From contig CAYWNA010000010.1 of the NCBI GenBank assembly GCA_964459305.1, positions 1 through 64,000 of the forward strand: a DNA stretch of 64,000 bases, given 5' to 3'. The notes below the pieces were generated by a model that saw only the letters and a program-made list of their open reading frames with translations, was not told the DNA's origin and ran no database searches. This stretch comes from CAYWNA01 sp964459305 (GTDB taxonomy: Bacteria; Planctomycetota; Planctomycetia; Pirellulales; Pirellulaceae). The position numbers were made by a program, and so were the translations under genes. Of this stretch, positions 44,283 through 53,146 are shown piece after piece; the first letter of the stretch is position 1, and the number at the start of each line of letters is the position of its first letter.

Positions 44283-45824
44283 ATGAACGCCATCTATCGA
44301 ATTGACCGATTCGCGAGGTCGAATCCGGGATATGCCACGTTTGCGGCCGTTTTTCTGGCGCTGGGAACAGCAGTTCCAGTTGCCGCACTGGTGTACTATC
44401 AACAGTCGCTACCGGCATCGGATACCATCGCCTCGAACCACGCCGGCGCTGATCCGGAGATCCGGGAGGGAGTCTCAATGAGCCACGACCCGTCACACTC
44501 AAACGCAATTGTAGCCGTCTCAAACGACAAGCTGCGATCGCTCGATTTGCGGTGCGAACCTGTAACCTGTGGGCAGTGGCCGCGCGAGCTGAGCGTGACC
44601 GGGCGACTTGAGTTGAACGAAAGCAAAGTCGCACACGTCAGCGCGTTGGTCAGTGGCGTCGTGCGCGATATTTCGGTGGAGATTGGGCAAGACGTCAAGG
44701 CTGGCGATGTTCTGGCGTATGTCGACAGTCGCGAAGCAGGCGAAGCCAAACTTCAGTACGCACAGAATCAGCTTGACGTGGAGTTTGCGGAAGAGAGTCA
44801 CGAGTGGTATACGACTATCCGCGAAAACACACTGGCCTTGCTGGAGGCCTTGAAGAGCGGAAAAGAGATCGAGGCGATCGAGCAAGACTTTCGTAACCGA
44901 CCCATCGGTGACCACCGCCAAAAGCTGGTCTCGGCGCTGGCACGAGTCAATCAGGCGTCGGCGGACCACGAGCGCGTCCGTGGACTGGCCGAGGAAGACG
45001 TCGTGCCAGAAAAGGAAGTGCTTCGGGCCAAAGCGGAGCACGAATCTGCCACCGCGTCGTACCAGGCGTTTCTGGAACAGATTCGGTTCGATTCCCACCG
45101 GCAGCAGTTGCTGGCCCAGCAACGACTGAAACAAGCGCAGACCGCTTTGGCGGTCAGTCGTTCTCAGCTATTCATCCTCGGATTCTCTGCCGCCGACATC
45201 GCGTCGATGGATCCGATTGCCGAAGGCGAACGAGTCGCGTACTTCCCAGTCCGTGCGCCATTTGATGGAACGGTGATCGCTCGGGATGCAGTGCTGTCGC
45301 GGCACGTGGATGCCCAGTCTGAGCTGGTCGAAATCGCCGATCTCTCCACCGTCTGGCTCAGGGCGGACATCTTCGAGAAAGACTTGGGCTTCGTCCACGG
45401 CCTGGAAGGCAAAACCGTATCGTTCAGCACGGCCAGCTACCCGGAGCAGAAGTTCTCGGCCAAGATCTTCTCCGTGGGCAACGTTGTTGACGACGAGACA
45501 CGGGCCGCACGCCTGTTGGCCGTGGTAGACAATCCGCAACGACTTCTGAAACCTGGCATGTTTGTTCAGATCGACATGAACAGTGGCTCCGACTCGGGCG
45601 TTCTGCTGGTTCCTGCCGCGGCCATCCAGCGACATGACGGAGCAACCTTCCTGTTCGTGCGCCGTCAGGATGATCAGTTCGAACGCCGCGACGTCCAAAT
45701 TGGGCGGTCGACCGCCAGCAGCGTCGAGATCACCAACGGCGTCAATGCTGGTGAACCGGTTGTCGTCACCGGCGGGTTCGCCCTGAAATCGGAAATGCTC
45801 AGCGACCTGATGGTCGAAGAATAG
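44283..45824 (+). CDS. RND efflux periplasmic adaptor (CzcB/CusB-like)
   Basis: A 513-residue membrane fusion protein. An N-terminal hydrophobic helix (residues 15-38) anchors it. The lipoyl/barrel-sandwich half appears as VSALVSGVVRDISVEIGQDVKAG, then a long alpha hairpin (residues 160-300) and the closing half at VRAPFDGTVIARDAV. A beta-barrel and membrane-proximal domain end the protein. It links the CzcA-type pump to an outer-membrane factor, which is not encoded here. It is probably sigma-54-controlled. Confidence 0.9.
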   Translation: MNAIYRIDRFARSNPGYATFAAVFLALGTAVPVAALVYYQQSLPASDTIASNHAGADPEIREGVSMSHDPSHSNAIVAVSNDKLRSLDLRCEPVTCGQWPRELSVTGRLELNESKVAHVSALVSGVVRDISVEIGQDVKAGDVLAYVDSREAGEAKLQYAQNQLDVEFAEESHEWYTTIRENTLALLEALKSGKEIEAIEQDFRNRPIGDHRQKLVSALARVNQASADHERVRGLAEEDVVPEKEVLRAKAEHESATASYQAFLEQIRFDSHRQQLLAQQRLKQAQTALAVSRSQLFILGFSAADIASMDPIAEGERVAYFPVRAPFDGTVIARDAVLSRHVDAQSELVEIADLSTVWLRADIFEKDLGFVHGLEGKTVSFSTASYPEQKFSAKIFSVGNVVDDETRAARLLAVVDNPQRLLKPGMFVQIDMNSGSDSGVLLVPAAAIQRHDGATFLFVRRQDDQFERRDVQIGRSTASSVEITNGVNAGEPVVVTGGFALKSEMLSDLMVEE

Positions 45825-45884
45825 AAAAGGAGACGCAGCTCTTTTCATCAGCCCTGCTTTCGAAAAGAGCTGCGTCCCCTTTTT
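45825..45884. repeat. Hairpin between adaptor and pump genes
   Basis: AAAAGGAGACGCAGCTCTTTTC (22 bases, 45825-45846) pairs with 45862-45884 (GAAAAGAGCTGCGTCCCCTTTTT) with one mismatch and a 15-base loop. The T-tract after the stem could reduce transcription into the pump gene. It looks like a dispersed palindromic element that landed in the operon. Confidence 0.72.
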
Positions 45885-45925
45885 CTGCGCCCTCTCTTTT
45901 TTGTGCATGAGGCACCATTGAAAAC

Positions 45926-48900
45926 ATGATTCGATCTCTCATTGATTTTTCCCTGGACAACCGCTTTGTTGTCCTCATGGTTGTGCTGCTCTTGATCGGC
46001 GTTGGCTCTTGGTCGATGCTGCAACTGCCCATCGATGCAGTTCCCGATGTCACGAACATTCAGGTTCAGATTCTGACCAAGGCGCCCGCGCTGGGTGCCG
46101 AGGAGATCGAACGGTTCATCACTTTTCCTGTAGAAGCCGCGATGAACGGAATCCCTCGTGTCGAGGAGATCCGTTCGGTGTCTCAGTTCGGATTGTCGGC
46201 GGTGACCGTCGTGTTCGAGGAAGGAACCGATATTTACTGGGCACGACAGTTGATCAGCGAGCGACTGAACGAAGCCCGGGGCAACATCCCGGAAGAAATG
46301 GGCTCGCCCGAGGTGGGGCCGATCAGTACCGGACTGGGAGAGATCTATCAGTTCGAAGTGCGGGCCGAGCCGGGATACGACTATACGCCGATGCAGCTGC
46401 GCGAGATCCTCGATTGGCAGATCGCCTATCAGCTACGCGGCGTGCCGGGCGTGATCGAAGTAAACACGTTTGGCGGAGAGCTAAAGACGTACGAGGTCCA
46501 AGTTGATCCTAAGAAACTACAGAACTTCAACATCCCGCTCAATCGCGTGCTGGAGGCCCTGCGGGAGAACAACGCCAACGCCGGTGGTGGCTATCTTGTG
46601 CATTTCGACGAGCAACGTGTCGTTCGCGGCGAAGGACTGATCTCGGACGTCAGCGACATCGAGAACATCATCCTTCGAACCAGTGACGAGGGCACGCCGA
46701 TTTTCGTGCGCGACGTCGGAAATATTCGCTTTGCACCTATGATCCGCCAAGGTGCCGTCACTCGCGACGGGCGTGGTGATGTGGTGATTGGCGTGGTCAT
46801 GCTGCTGATGGGCGAGAATGCTCGTGTCGTGGTCGACCGCGTGGCCGGCCAAATCGAGAAAATTCAAAAGACGCTTCCCGAAGGCGTCGTGATTGATACG
46901 TTCTACGACCGCACGGATCTCGTACGCCGTACGATCCGGACCGTGGCCATCAATCTGGTCGAGGGCGGGATCCTGGTGATTGTCGTGCTCCTGCTTCTGC
47001 TTGGAAACCTGAGAGCTGGATTGATCGTTGCTCTAGCGATTCCGTTGTCGCTGCTGGGAGCATTCGTCGGAATGCTATTGGCCGGACTGTCGGGCAACCT
47101 GATGAGCCTGGGGGCCATCGATTTCGGCATGATCGTCGACGGTTCGGTCGTCATGGTGGAAAACATCATGCGGCGTCTTTCCGAGTTTGCCAAAGAGCGC
47201 GGTCGGCGTGTGGCGGCACCGTTGGACGTGTTCCGATCTTCTTGCCAGGAGGTGGCCCGACCGGTGGTGTTCGGCATCGGCATCATCATGCTGGTGTATC
47301 TGCCGATCCTTACGCTACGCGGAATCGAGGGCAAGATGTTTCGCCCCATGGCATGGGCAGTCATTTTTTCTCTCGGCACCGCCTTGATTCTCGCGTTGAC
47401 GCTGATGCCGGCTCTAACCTCGATGATCCTGCGCCGGGGCGTCCGCGAGAAAGATACGTTTCTCATCCGTTGCGCCAAATCGCTCTACGTACCCGCGTTG
47501 CGTCTTGTCATGGCAAGTCCTCATATTGCGATGTTGTCAGCGGTAGTGGTTTTCGGCGGCAGTCTGATGATTGCGGGAAATCTGGGAGCGGTCTTTATAC
47601 CAAAGTTGGACGAAGGCGCACTGGCAATCCAGGCCATCCGCTTGCCGAGCGTGTCGCTCGAATCCTCCGTAACGATGACTGGGAAGATCGAAGAGACGTT
47701 GCTGAAACTCCAGCCCGTGGAGTCGGTCATCTCGAAGACGGGACGTCCCGAAATCGCTACGGATCCAATGACAGTCAACCTGACCGATATCATCATCAAT
47801 CTGAAACCAGTGGACGAATGGGAGGGTTTTGAGACCAAAGACGAGTTGATCGAGGCCATGGGGGCCGCGCTGGACGCCGAAACGTCGGGCAATGCGTACA
47901 GCTTCTCACAACCCATCGAGTTGCGCGTGCAGGAATTGATCGCGGGTGTACGGGCCGACGTCGGCATCAGCCTCTACGGCGATGGCTTGGAAATCCTGGC
48001 TGCCAAGGCCGATGAAATCGCCCGTGCCTTGGAATCGGTGCCGGGCGCGGCGGATGTCGGCGCGGAGCAGACGGCCGGCCTTCCCTACATGAAAGTCAAA
48101 ATCAAGCGAGAACAACTAGCTCGCTACGGGATCAACGCCCGCGAAGTGCTGGATGTGGTCGAAGCCATCGGCGGTACGGTGGTGGATAATGTGTTCGAAG
48201 GGCAGCGACGGTTCCCATTGCAGGTTCGAATTGCGCCAGAATGGCGGCAGAATCTGGAGCAAATCCGGCAGATTAAGGTTGCTGATCCACGAGGGCGGCA
48301 AATCCCCCTCGAGCAGCTCGCAGATCTCGTTATCGAGGACGGTCCGGCCCAGATCAGCCGCGATGCCGTGCGGCGCCGCACGCTGATTCAGTGTAACGTG
48401 CGCGGGCGCGATTTGGCCGGGTTCGTTGCCCAGGCTCAGGCGGCAGTTGAAAAGCAAGTGGAACTCCCACCGGGATACGTCATGACGTGGGGAGGGCAAT
48501 TCAAGAACTTGCAGGAGGCCAGTCAGCGTCTGATGATCGCCGTGCCATTGGCGCTGCTGTTGATCTTCGCGCTCTTGTTCATGACCTTCAACTCGGCGCG
48601 CCTAGCCGTATTGATCTTTCTGAACGTGCCAATCGCTGCGACCGGTGGTATCTTTGCACTGGCGGTTGCTGGTTTGCCATTCAGTATCTCCGCCGGCGTG
48701 GGCTTCATCGCGTTGTTTGGCGTTGCGGTGTTGAACGGCGTGGTGCTGATCAACTACATTGTGCAGTTGCGTCAGAAAAGTACGCCTTTAAAGGAAGCTG
48801 TCTTTGAAGGGGCGATAACGCGGATGCGCCCCGTGTTGATGACCGCGTTGGTCGGCATTCTCGGCCTGCTTCCCCGAGCGATTTCTACAAGTGCCGGTGC

Positions 48901-49081
48901 TGAAGTCCAGCGGCCACTTGCCACCGTCGTCATTGGCGGTTTGGTGACTTCCACGCTGCTGACATTGCTGCTGCTGCCGGCCATATATCGTTTCTTCGAA
49001 CCCAAAGGGCTAAAGCAGGATGCGGATGGCATTGCTTCGGAAGCGGCTGCCGAAGAACAGCTTCCCCCTCAGGAACTCTAA
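45926..49081 (+). CDS. Heavy-metal RND efflux pump (CzcA/CusA family)
   Basis: A 1051-residue inner-membrane pump with 12 helices and two large periplasmic loops. MLQLPIDAVPDVTNIQVQIL near the N-terminus and AIDFGMIVDGSVVMVENIMR in helix 4 are heavy-metal RND signatures; the Asp/Glu residues here carry the protons. The second half repeats the fold, ending with LLPAIYRFF. It exports divalent (Co, Zn, Cd, Ni) or monovalent (Cu, Ag) cations; the sequence does not settle which. It follows the adaptor gene after 101 bases containing a hairpin. Confidence 0.94.
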   Translation: MIRSLIDFSLDNRFVVLMVVLLLIGVGSWSMLQLPIDAVPDVTNIQVQILTKAPALGAEEIERFITFPVEAAMNGIPRVEEIRSVSQFGLSAVTVVFEEGTDIYWARQLISERLNEARGNIPEEMGSPEVGPISTGLGEIYQFEVRAEPGYDYTPMQLREILDWQIAYQLRGVPGVIEVNTFGGELKTYEVQVDPKKLQNFNIPLNRVLEALRENNANAGGGYLVHFDEQRVVRGEGLISDVSDIENIILRTSDEGTPIFVRDVGNIRFAPMIRQGAVTRDGRGDVVIGVVMLLMGENARVVVDRVAGQIEKIQKTLPEGVVIDTFYDRTDLVRRTIRTVAINLVEGGILVIVVLLLLLGNLRAGLIVALAIPLSLLGAFVGMLLAGLSGNLMSLGAIDFGMIVDGSVVMVENIMRRLSEFAKERGRRVAAPLDVFRSSCQEVARPVVFGIGIIMLVYLPILTLRGIEGKMFRPMAWAVIFSLGTALILALTLMPALTSMILRRGVREKDTFLIRCAKSLYVPALRLVMASPHIAMLSAVVVFGGSLMIAGNLGAVFIPKLDEGALAIQAIRLPSVSLESSVTMTGKIEETLLKLQPVESVISKTGRPEIATDPMTVNLTDIIINLKPVDEWEGFETKDELIEAMGAALDAETSGNAYSFSQPIELRVQELIAGVRADVGISLYGDGLEILAAKADEIARALESVPGAADVGAEQTAGLPYMKVKIKREQLARYGINAREVLDVVEAIGGTVVDNVFEGQRRFPLQVRIAPEWRQNLEQIRQIKVADPRGRQIPLEQLADLVIEDGPAQISRDAVRRRTLIQCNVRGRDLAGFVAQAQAAVEKQVELPPGYVMTWGGQFKNLQEASQRLMIAVPLALLLIFALLFMTFNSARLAVLIFLNVPIAATGGIFALAVAGLPFSISAGVGFIALFGVAVLNGVVLINYIVQLRQKSTPLKEAVFEGAITRMRPVLMTALVGILGLLPRAISTSAGAEVQRPLATVVIGGLVTSTLLTLLLLPAIYRFFEPKGLKQDADGIASEAAAEEQLPPQEL

Positions 49082-49090
49082 GAATAGATA

Positions 49091-49216
49091 AGGGTGTTCG
49101 GGAATTCGGCATGCCAGGATACATGGTTTTCGGGAGGGCGAGGCTCCGGCCGAGCCGCGGCGGTTCCAGAAACTCGGCTCAGCAGGAGCTTCGCCCTCCC
49201 AATTCCCGGACACCCT
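49091..49216. repeat. GAGGGCGAGGCTCC palindromic element, copy 2
   Basis: The outer arms AGGGTGTTCGGGAATT (49091-49106) and AATTCCCGGACACCCT (49201-49216) are inverted repeats with one mismatch. The inner core GGGAGGGCGAGGCTCC (from 49132) and GGAGCTTCGCCCTCCC (ending 49200) matches copy 1 at 5720-5846. It begins 10 bases after the RND pump stop codon. It is non-coding. Confidence 0.82.
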
Positions 49217-49315
49217 CGAGTAGATTGGAGTCAACTCACCCCTGCAATTTGACGTTCGTACGAGCGAAATGCTCTGGTTTTTTTGACGTAGTATCACAGA
49301 CAGAAGGAGAACACC

Positions 49316-49792
49316 ATGAAGCGAGTTTCCATGACCGTTGCCGCGTTCCCGATGGCTGCGCTCACCTTCCCGGCGTCAGCCGATGAGGTGACCTACCGCA
49401 AGCATATCCGCGCCCTGTTCGAAGAGCGGTGTGCCTCCTGCCACGGTGCTGACGCGCCTTACCTCGGGGATTTCAAGGAGAAGAAGGACAAGTATGTCGC
49501 CGATGACATGGGGCCTCGCATGGACACCTACGCGGACCTGATCTTCTTCATCGGCTGGCCGGATACGGGAGCCATCATGCGCCGCCTGGATGATGGCAAG
49601 TCCACCAAGGACGGCAAGCCGGGAAACATGAACGAGTACCTCGGCGACGATGATCAGGAACGGCAGAAAAACTTGAACATATTCAAAGCTTGGGTGGGCG
49701 AGGACGCCTGGATGCTCAAACGCTGGAAGACGCGAGGCGATGTCCCCGGCGCAACCAAGGAGGAAATCGCCAGGATGAAACTGAAGTACTGA
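49316..49792 (+). CDS. Secreted c-type cytochrome domain protein
   Basis: A 158-residue protein with a signal peptide (residues 1-22). EERCASCHGAD near residue 38 is a single CxxCH haem-binding site. Met residues in AIMRRLDDG and GNMNEYLG are candidates for the sixth iron ligand. The rest is polar and helical. AGGAGAACACC precedes the ATG. Planctomycetes have many such small cytochromes. It lies 25 bases upstream of the radical SAM gene, likely in one transcript, and faces the Fe-S/flavin locus. Confidence 0.82.
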   Translation: MKRVSMTVAAFPMAALTFPASADEVTYRKHIRALFEERCASCHGADAPYLGDFKEKKDKYVADDMGPRMDTYADLIFFIGWPDTGAIMRRLDDGKSTKDGKPGNMNEYLGDDDQERQKNLNIFKAWVGEDAWMLKRWKTRGDVPGATKEEIARMKLKY

Positions 49793-49817
49793 GCCAGGCG
49801 GAGAAGGTCTTGACGGA

Positions 49818-50903
49818 ATGAAACCGACCGATGCTCGAATTTGGCGGTTGTGGCAGATAGAGACCTCTTTCGCCTGCAACCTGGCCTGTGTGATGTGTCC
49901 CTGGAAGGGCATCCGCGAGCAGTCCGAAAATGACGGCCTCATGGACGCATCGGTTTGGGAGGCATTGCGGCACCACCTGCAGAACGCGAAGGAGATCGAT
50001 TTTTCGGGTGGAGGGGAACCGCTGCTCCAACCGAACCTAGCCGACTGGATCACGGAGGCCAAGCAGGCAGGATGTAAGGCGGGATTTCTAACTAACGGTA
50101 CTTTGCTTGACGAAACGGTCGCCTCGCGCATGATCCAGGCGGGCGTGGACTGGATCGCGCTGTCTGCCGATGGTGCCCGAGCGGACACCTTTGAACGGGT
50201 CCGAACGGGCGCGGATTTCGAAGCGTTCTGCGCAAACGTCCGTCGGCTGACCGGGATGCGGATGGGCAAGATGCCCCGTGTCATGGTCAACTTTGTGATG
50301 ATGCCTACGAATATTGAGGAACTGCAAGACTTCGTGCGGCTGGCTGCAGGCCTGCAAGTGGATCAGGTGAACTTCAAACAATGCGACGTGGTTCGTAGCG
50401 GGGAAGAACGGAAGCTCGGGCTCTTCGCTTCAAAGGCAGGCCGGGAGACCCGTCGCCATGAGAAGACGCTGGCAAAGGCGCGAAAACTGGCACGCAAGCT
50501 CGGCATCGAAACGACCGCTTTCGCCTTCGTCCCTGACGAGTTATCGGTCTGTGACCAGGACCCCCGAAATTCGCTGTTTGTTCGCTACGACGGTCAGGTT
50601 GCGCCCTGCATCAACCTGGCTGTCGGCGGCCCCTCGTGCTTCTTGGGTGAAAACGTGGTCATGCCTGCGGTCCACTACGGCCGCTTGCCGGACGAGGACC
50701 TCGACACGCTCTGGCGGACGGAATCCTGCCAGTTTTACCGGAAGCGATTTGAGGAGAGGGTGAAAACGCACGACCGAGAGCTGGCCCAGGCCAATTTCGA
50801 ACCGTCGCTGATCAAGCTTGAGGAGGCATTTGCGAAAGCCCGCCAAGCGATGCCCCAAGCGCCCGAAGGGTGCCGCACCTGTCACTACCTTTACGATATC
50901 TGA
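49818..50903 (+). CDS. Radical SAM enzyme with SPASM-type C-terminus
   Basis: A 361-residue enzyme. CNLACVMCPW near residue 19 is the CxxxCxxC site for the SAM-binding 4Fe-4S cluster, followed by FSGGGEPLLQP (GGE motif). Extra Cys residues in the last 150 residues (CDQD, APCINLA, CRTCHYLYDI) fit a SPASM/twitch auxiliary cluster. Such enzymes often modify peptides or proteins; some are sulfatase- or RiPP-maturing. A target peptide is not obvious; the cytochrome just upstream is the only close neighbour on this strand. Confidence 0.88.
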   Translation: MKPTDARIWRLWQIETSFACNLACVMCPWKGIREQSENDGLMDASVWEALRHHLQNAKEIDFSGGGEPLLQPNLADWITEAKQAGCKAGFLTNGTLLDETVASRMIQAGVDWIALSADGARADTFERVRTGADFEAFCANVRRLTGMRMGKMPRVMVNFVMMPTNIEELQDFVRLAAGLQVDQVNFKQCDVVRSGEERKLGLFASKAGRETRRHEKTLAKARKLARKLGIETTAFAFVPDELSVCDQDPRNSLFVRYDGQVAPCINLAVGGPSCFLGENVVMPAVHYGRLPDEDLDTLWRTESCQFYRKRFEERVKTHDRELAQANFEPSLIKLEEAFAKARQAMPQAPEGCRTCHYLYDI

Positions 50904-50922
50904 GAGGTAGAGCCAACTCGCA

Positions 50923-52989
50923 CTATTTCAAGAAGTCGGGCAGATAGCCGCTGTCTGGTGCCCCGCGTTTCAGCAAGTCGTCCTGCTCTCGCTGCCGCTC
51001 GCGCTGCTCGGCTTCGCGTAGGGCGATGTAAGATCCGCTCAACAGCCGATCCTCTTTGCCTTCGCCGGCCTCGATGATGATGGCCGACCGAGTGAGCAAC
51101 CCCTTGTCGGCTACCGTCATTCCATAGCATCGGGTTTGGCAAAGCCCACACCCAACACATCGCTCGGCGAGCACCACCGGCGTCAGGAATCCGCTATCGG
51201 CGATCGGTTGCCCCTCTTCGTCCAGTTCCGTCCCGACTCGAACGAACTCGATGGCATCGTAGCCGGCCGTCGTGCACTCGTCGACACACAATTGACAGTC
51301 GCTGTGGCCGGCATAGGGCAGGCACGTCTGCCGGTCGACCACGGCGAGTCCCATTCGGGCAGAACGTTTTTCCTCCAACGGCAGCGAACGAATCGCCCCC
51401 GTGGGGCAAACCTGGCCGCAGTTGCTGCAACTGGGCTCACATCCCGACCAGTCGGCAGCAACCTGCGGCGTCCAGAGACCGTCGAGGCCCAGCTCGAATG
51501 TCGATGGTTGTAGCACGTCGTTGGGACAGGCCTGGAGACACTCACCGCAGCGCACACACATCCGCAGGAACAGCTCCTCCGGCACGCTGCCTGGGGGTCG
51601 CACAGTCGGTGTGCCGCCAGAATCGCCTGCGGACGCTTTGGTGTTGGAGATGGCGGCGGCCGACGCGATGCCGCCTACGGTTCCCATCGCCAGGCCGAAG
51701 GCGGTTTTCAAGAAACCGCGACGTTCGACTGCCGTTTCACCGCTGGGCATCTCGCCAATCAGTAGAGGATCTCGGCGGTCCCAACGCCAACTGAATCTAA
51801 CGGCGCCAACGGGGCAGACGCCTCCGCAGGTCTGGCAGAACGTGCAGTCGGCGGCCTTCGTCGTGAAATCGCCATGGACGGCATCAAACGAACACGTGTC
51901 GACGCACTTGCCGCAATTGATGCAGTTACTCGCCACCTTGCGTTCGGTGATCCGCAGCAGACTGGCAATCGAGAAGATCGCACCGGTCGGGCAAACACAT
52001 CGGCACCAAAACCGGGGACCGAGAAAACACAATGCGAACACGCCTGCGAACAGGGCAACGGACAACCACTGACCTGGCGTCATGGCGGGCACTTGGTGCC
52101 ATCCGCGTTCCGCGGCTGTCTGAAAAGGCTTCACCAGGAAAACAAATCCTCGCGTGAGGACCGGGATGGCAGCCACAAAGCCGCTGACAACGACTCCCAG
52201 TGCCGCGGACACCAGCGTCGCCAGCAACAGGTAGTACTTCAGATGAAGCCACCAACCCTTGGCCGGAAGACGAAACGACCGGACGCGTTTCCCCAGCAGC
52301 CAATCGAAAATATCGATGAGTGTGCCCAACGGACAGAGGTAGCCGCAGAAACCCCGCGGAATCAGCAGGCAGACCAGGAGCAGAACGGCGGCACATGAAA
52401 GTGTCCAGATCCAGGTCCGCGAGGCCAGAGCGGTCGACATGCTCACCAGAGGGTCGATTGCCAGGAATAATTCGGCGGGCAGGAACTCTTTCGAGCCAAG
52501 GTCATCAATGTAGTGCGAGGGCCAACTTCCGGGCTCGGATTCGTGCAACAGCCACGGGCCAAAACTCATCGCGAGGCGCTCGATCTGCTCCGGACTGGGT
52601 GCATCATCGGGCTCCAAGTGCAGTTCGTTCTCACCTACTTGGACAACGCGAAACCTGCCCAGCGTTTGCTGATCGCCCATGCCGTTGTCTACCGGATAGA
52701 CAAGCGTGCCGACGACAGGGGTGTCGCCGGACTCCTGTTCGGCGGCGGCTGTGACATGCCCTGTGGTTTGGTCGACGGCCACAGGCACCCACCCCGACCA
52801 GACCCGCGCCCGCTCGGCAGTGTATGGCCAACACACGTAAAGGAAGAGCGACAGAAAGACAGCAAGGCTCAGGATCTGAACAATCCGCCGCACTGGTGAT
52901 GCCAGCCAACTCCGGCCAAGGTACTTCAGTGCTCGCCGACCTGAACCGGGTTTGCCCTTGCGTTGCGGTAGGAACCAGTCCAATGCCAC
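50923..52989 (-). CDS. Membrane polyferredoxin (NosR/NapH-type with NapG-like ferredoxin domain)
   Basis: A protein of about 688 residues. N-terminal helices enclose a periplasmic loop of about 150 residues. Then come membrane Cys-Pro boxes (FCGYLCPLG, WCRCVCPTG) and 4Fe-4S motifs (CINCGKCVDTC, CTFCQTCGGVCP). An internal ERRGFLKTAF twin-Arg-like segment begins a NapG-like half with further motifs (CVRCGECLQACP, CSNCGQVCP, CQLCVDEC, CVGCGLCQTRC). This looks like a NapH-NapG fusion. GTG 52989 with AAGGGG is preferred; GTG 53085 lies inside a palindrome. It probably moves electrons from quinol to outside acceptors. Confidence 0.85.
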   Translation of the reverse strand: MALDWFLPQRKGKPGSGRRALKYLGRSWLASPVRRIVQILSLAVFLSLFLYVCWPYTAERARVWSGWVPVAVDQTTGHVTAAAEQESGDTPVVGTLVYPVDNGMGDQQTLGRFRVVQVGENELHLEPDDAPSPEQIERLAMSFGPWLLHESEPGSWPSHYIDDLGSKEFLPAELFLAIDPLVSMSTALASRTWIWTLSCAAVLLLVCLLIPRGFCGYLCPLGTLIDIFDWLLGKRVRSFRLPAKGWWLHLKYYLLLATLVSAALGVVVSGFVAAIPVLTRGFVFLVKPFQTAAERGWHQVPAMTPGQWLSVALFAGVFALCFLGPRFWCRCVCPTGAIFSIASLLRITERKVASNCINCGKCVDTCSFDAVHGDFTTKAADCTFCQTCGGVCPVGAVRFSWRWDRRDPLLIGEMPSGETAVERRGFLKTAFGLAMGTVGGIASAAAISNTKASAGDSGGTPTVRPPGSVPEELFLRMCVRCGECLQACPNDVLQPSTFELGLDGLWTPQVAADWSGCEPSCSNCGQVCPTGAIRSLPLEEKRSARMGLAVVDRQTCLPYAGHSDCQLCVDECTTAGYDAIEFVRVGTELDEEGQPIADSGFLTPVVLAERCVGCGLCQTRCYGMTVADKGLLTRSAIIIEAGEGKEDRLLSGSYIALREAEQRERQREQDDLLKRGAPDSGYLPDFLK

Positions 52990-53074
52990 CTGTATCCCCT
53001 TCTGCCCAAGTCCTGCTATGATTGCAGCTACTGAAGGATTCTCTCGAGCGCCCCCGAAGCCTGTGATGAAACTG

Positions 53075-53127
53075 TTGGAGTACACGCTTTAGCGTGTTTC
53101 CGAGACACGCTAAAGCGTGTACTCCAA
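53075..53127. repeat. Perfect 23-bp-arm palindrome
   Basis: TTGGAGTACACGCTTTAGCG (start of the left arm, 53075-53097) pairs exactly with the right arm 53105-53127 around a 7-base loop. It lies between the polyferredoxin and flavoprotein genes on the minus strand and overlaps the upstream alternative start of the former. It is probably a REP-like element, possibly stabilising the mRNA between the genes. Confidence 0.8.
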
Positions 53128-53146
53128 CCAACACACTCCGCGTCGT

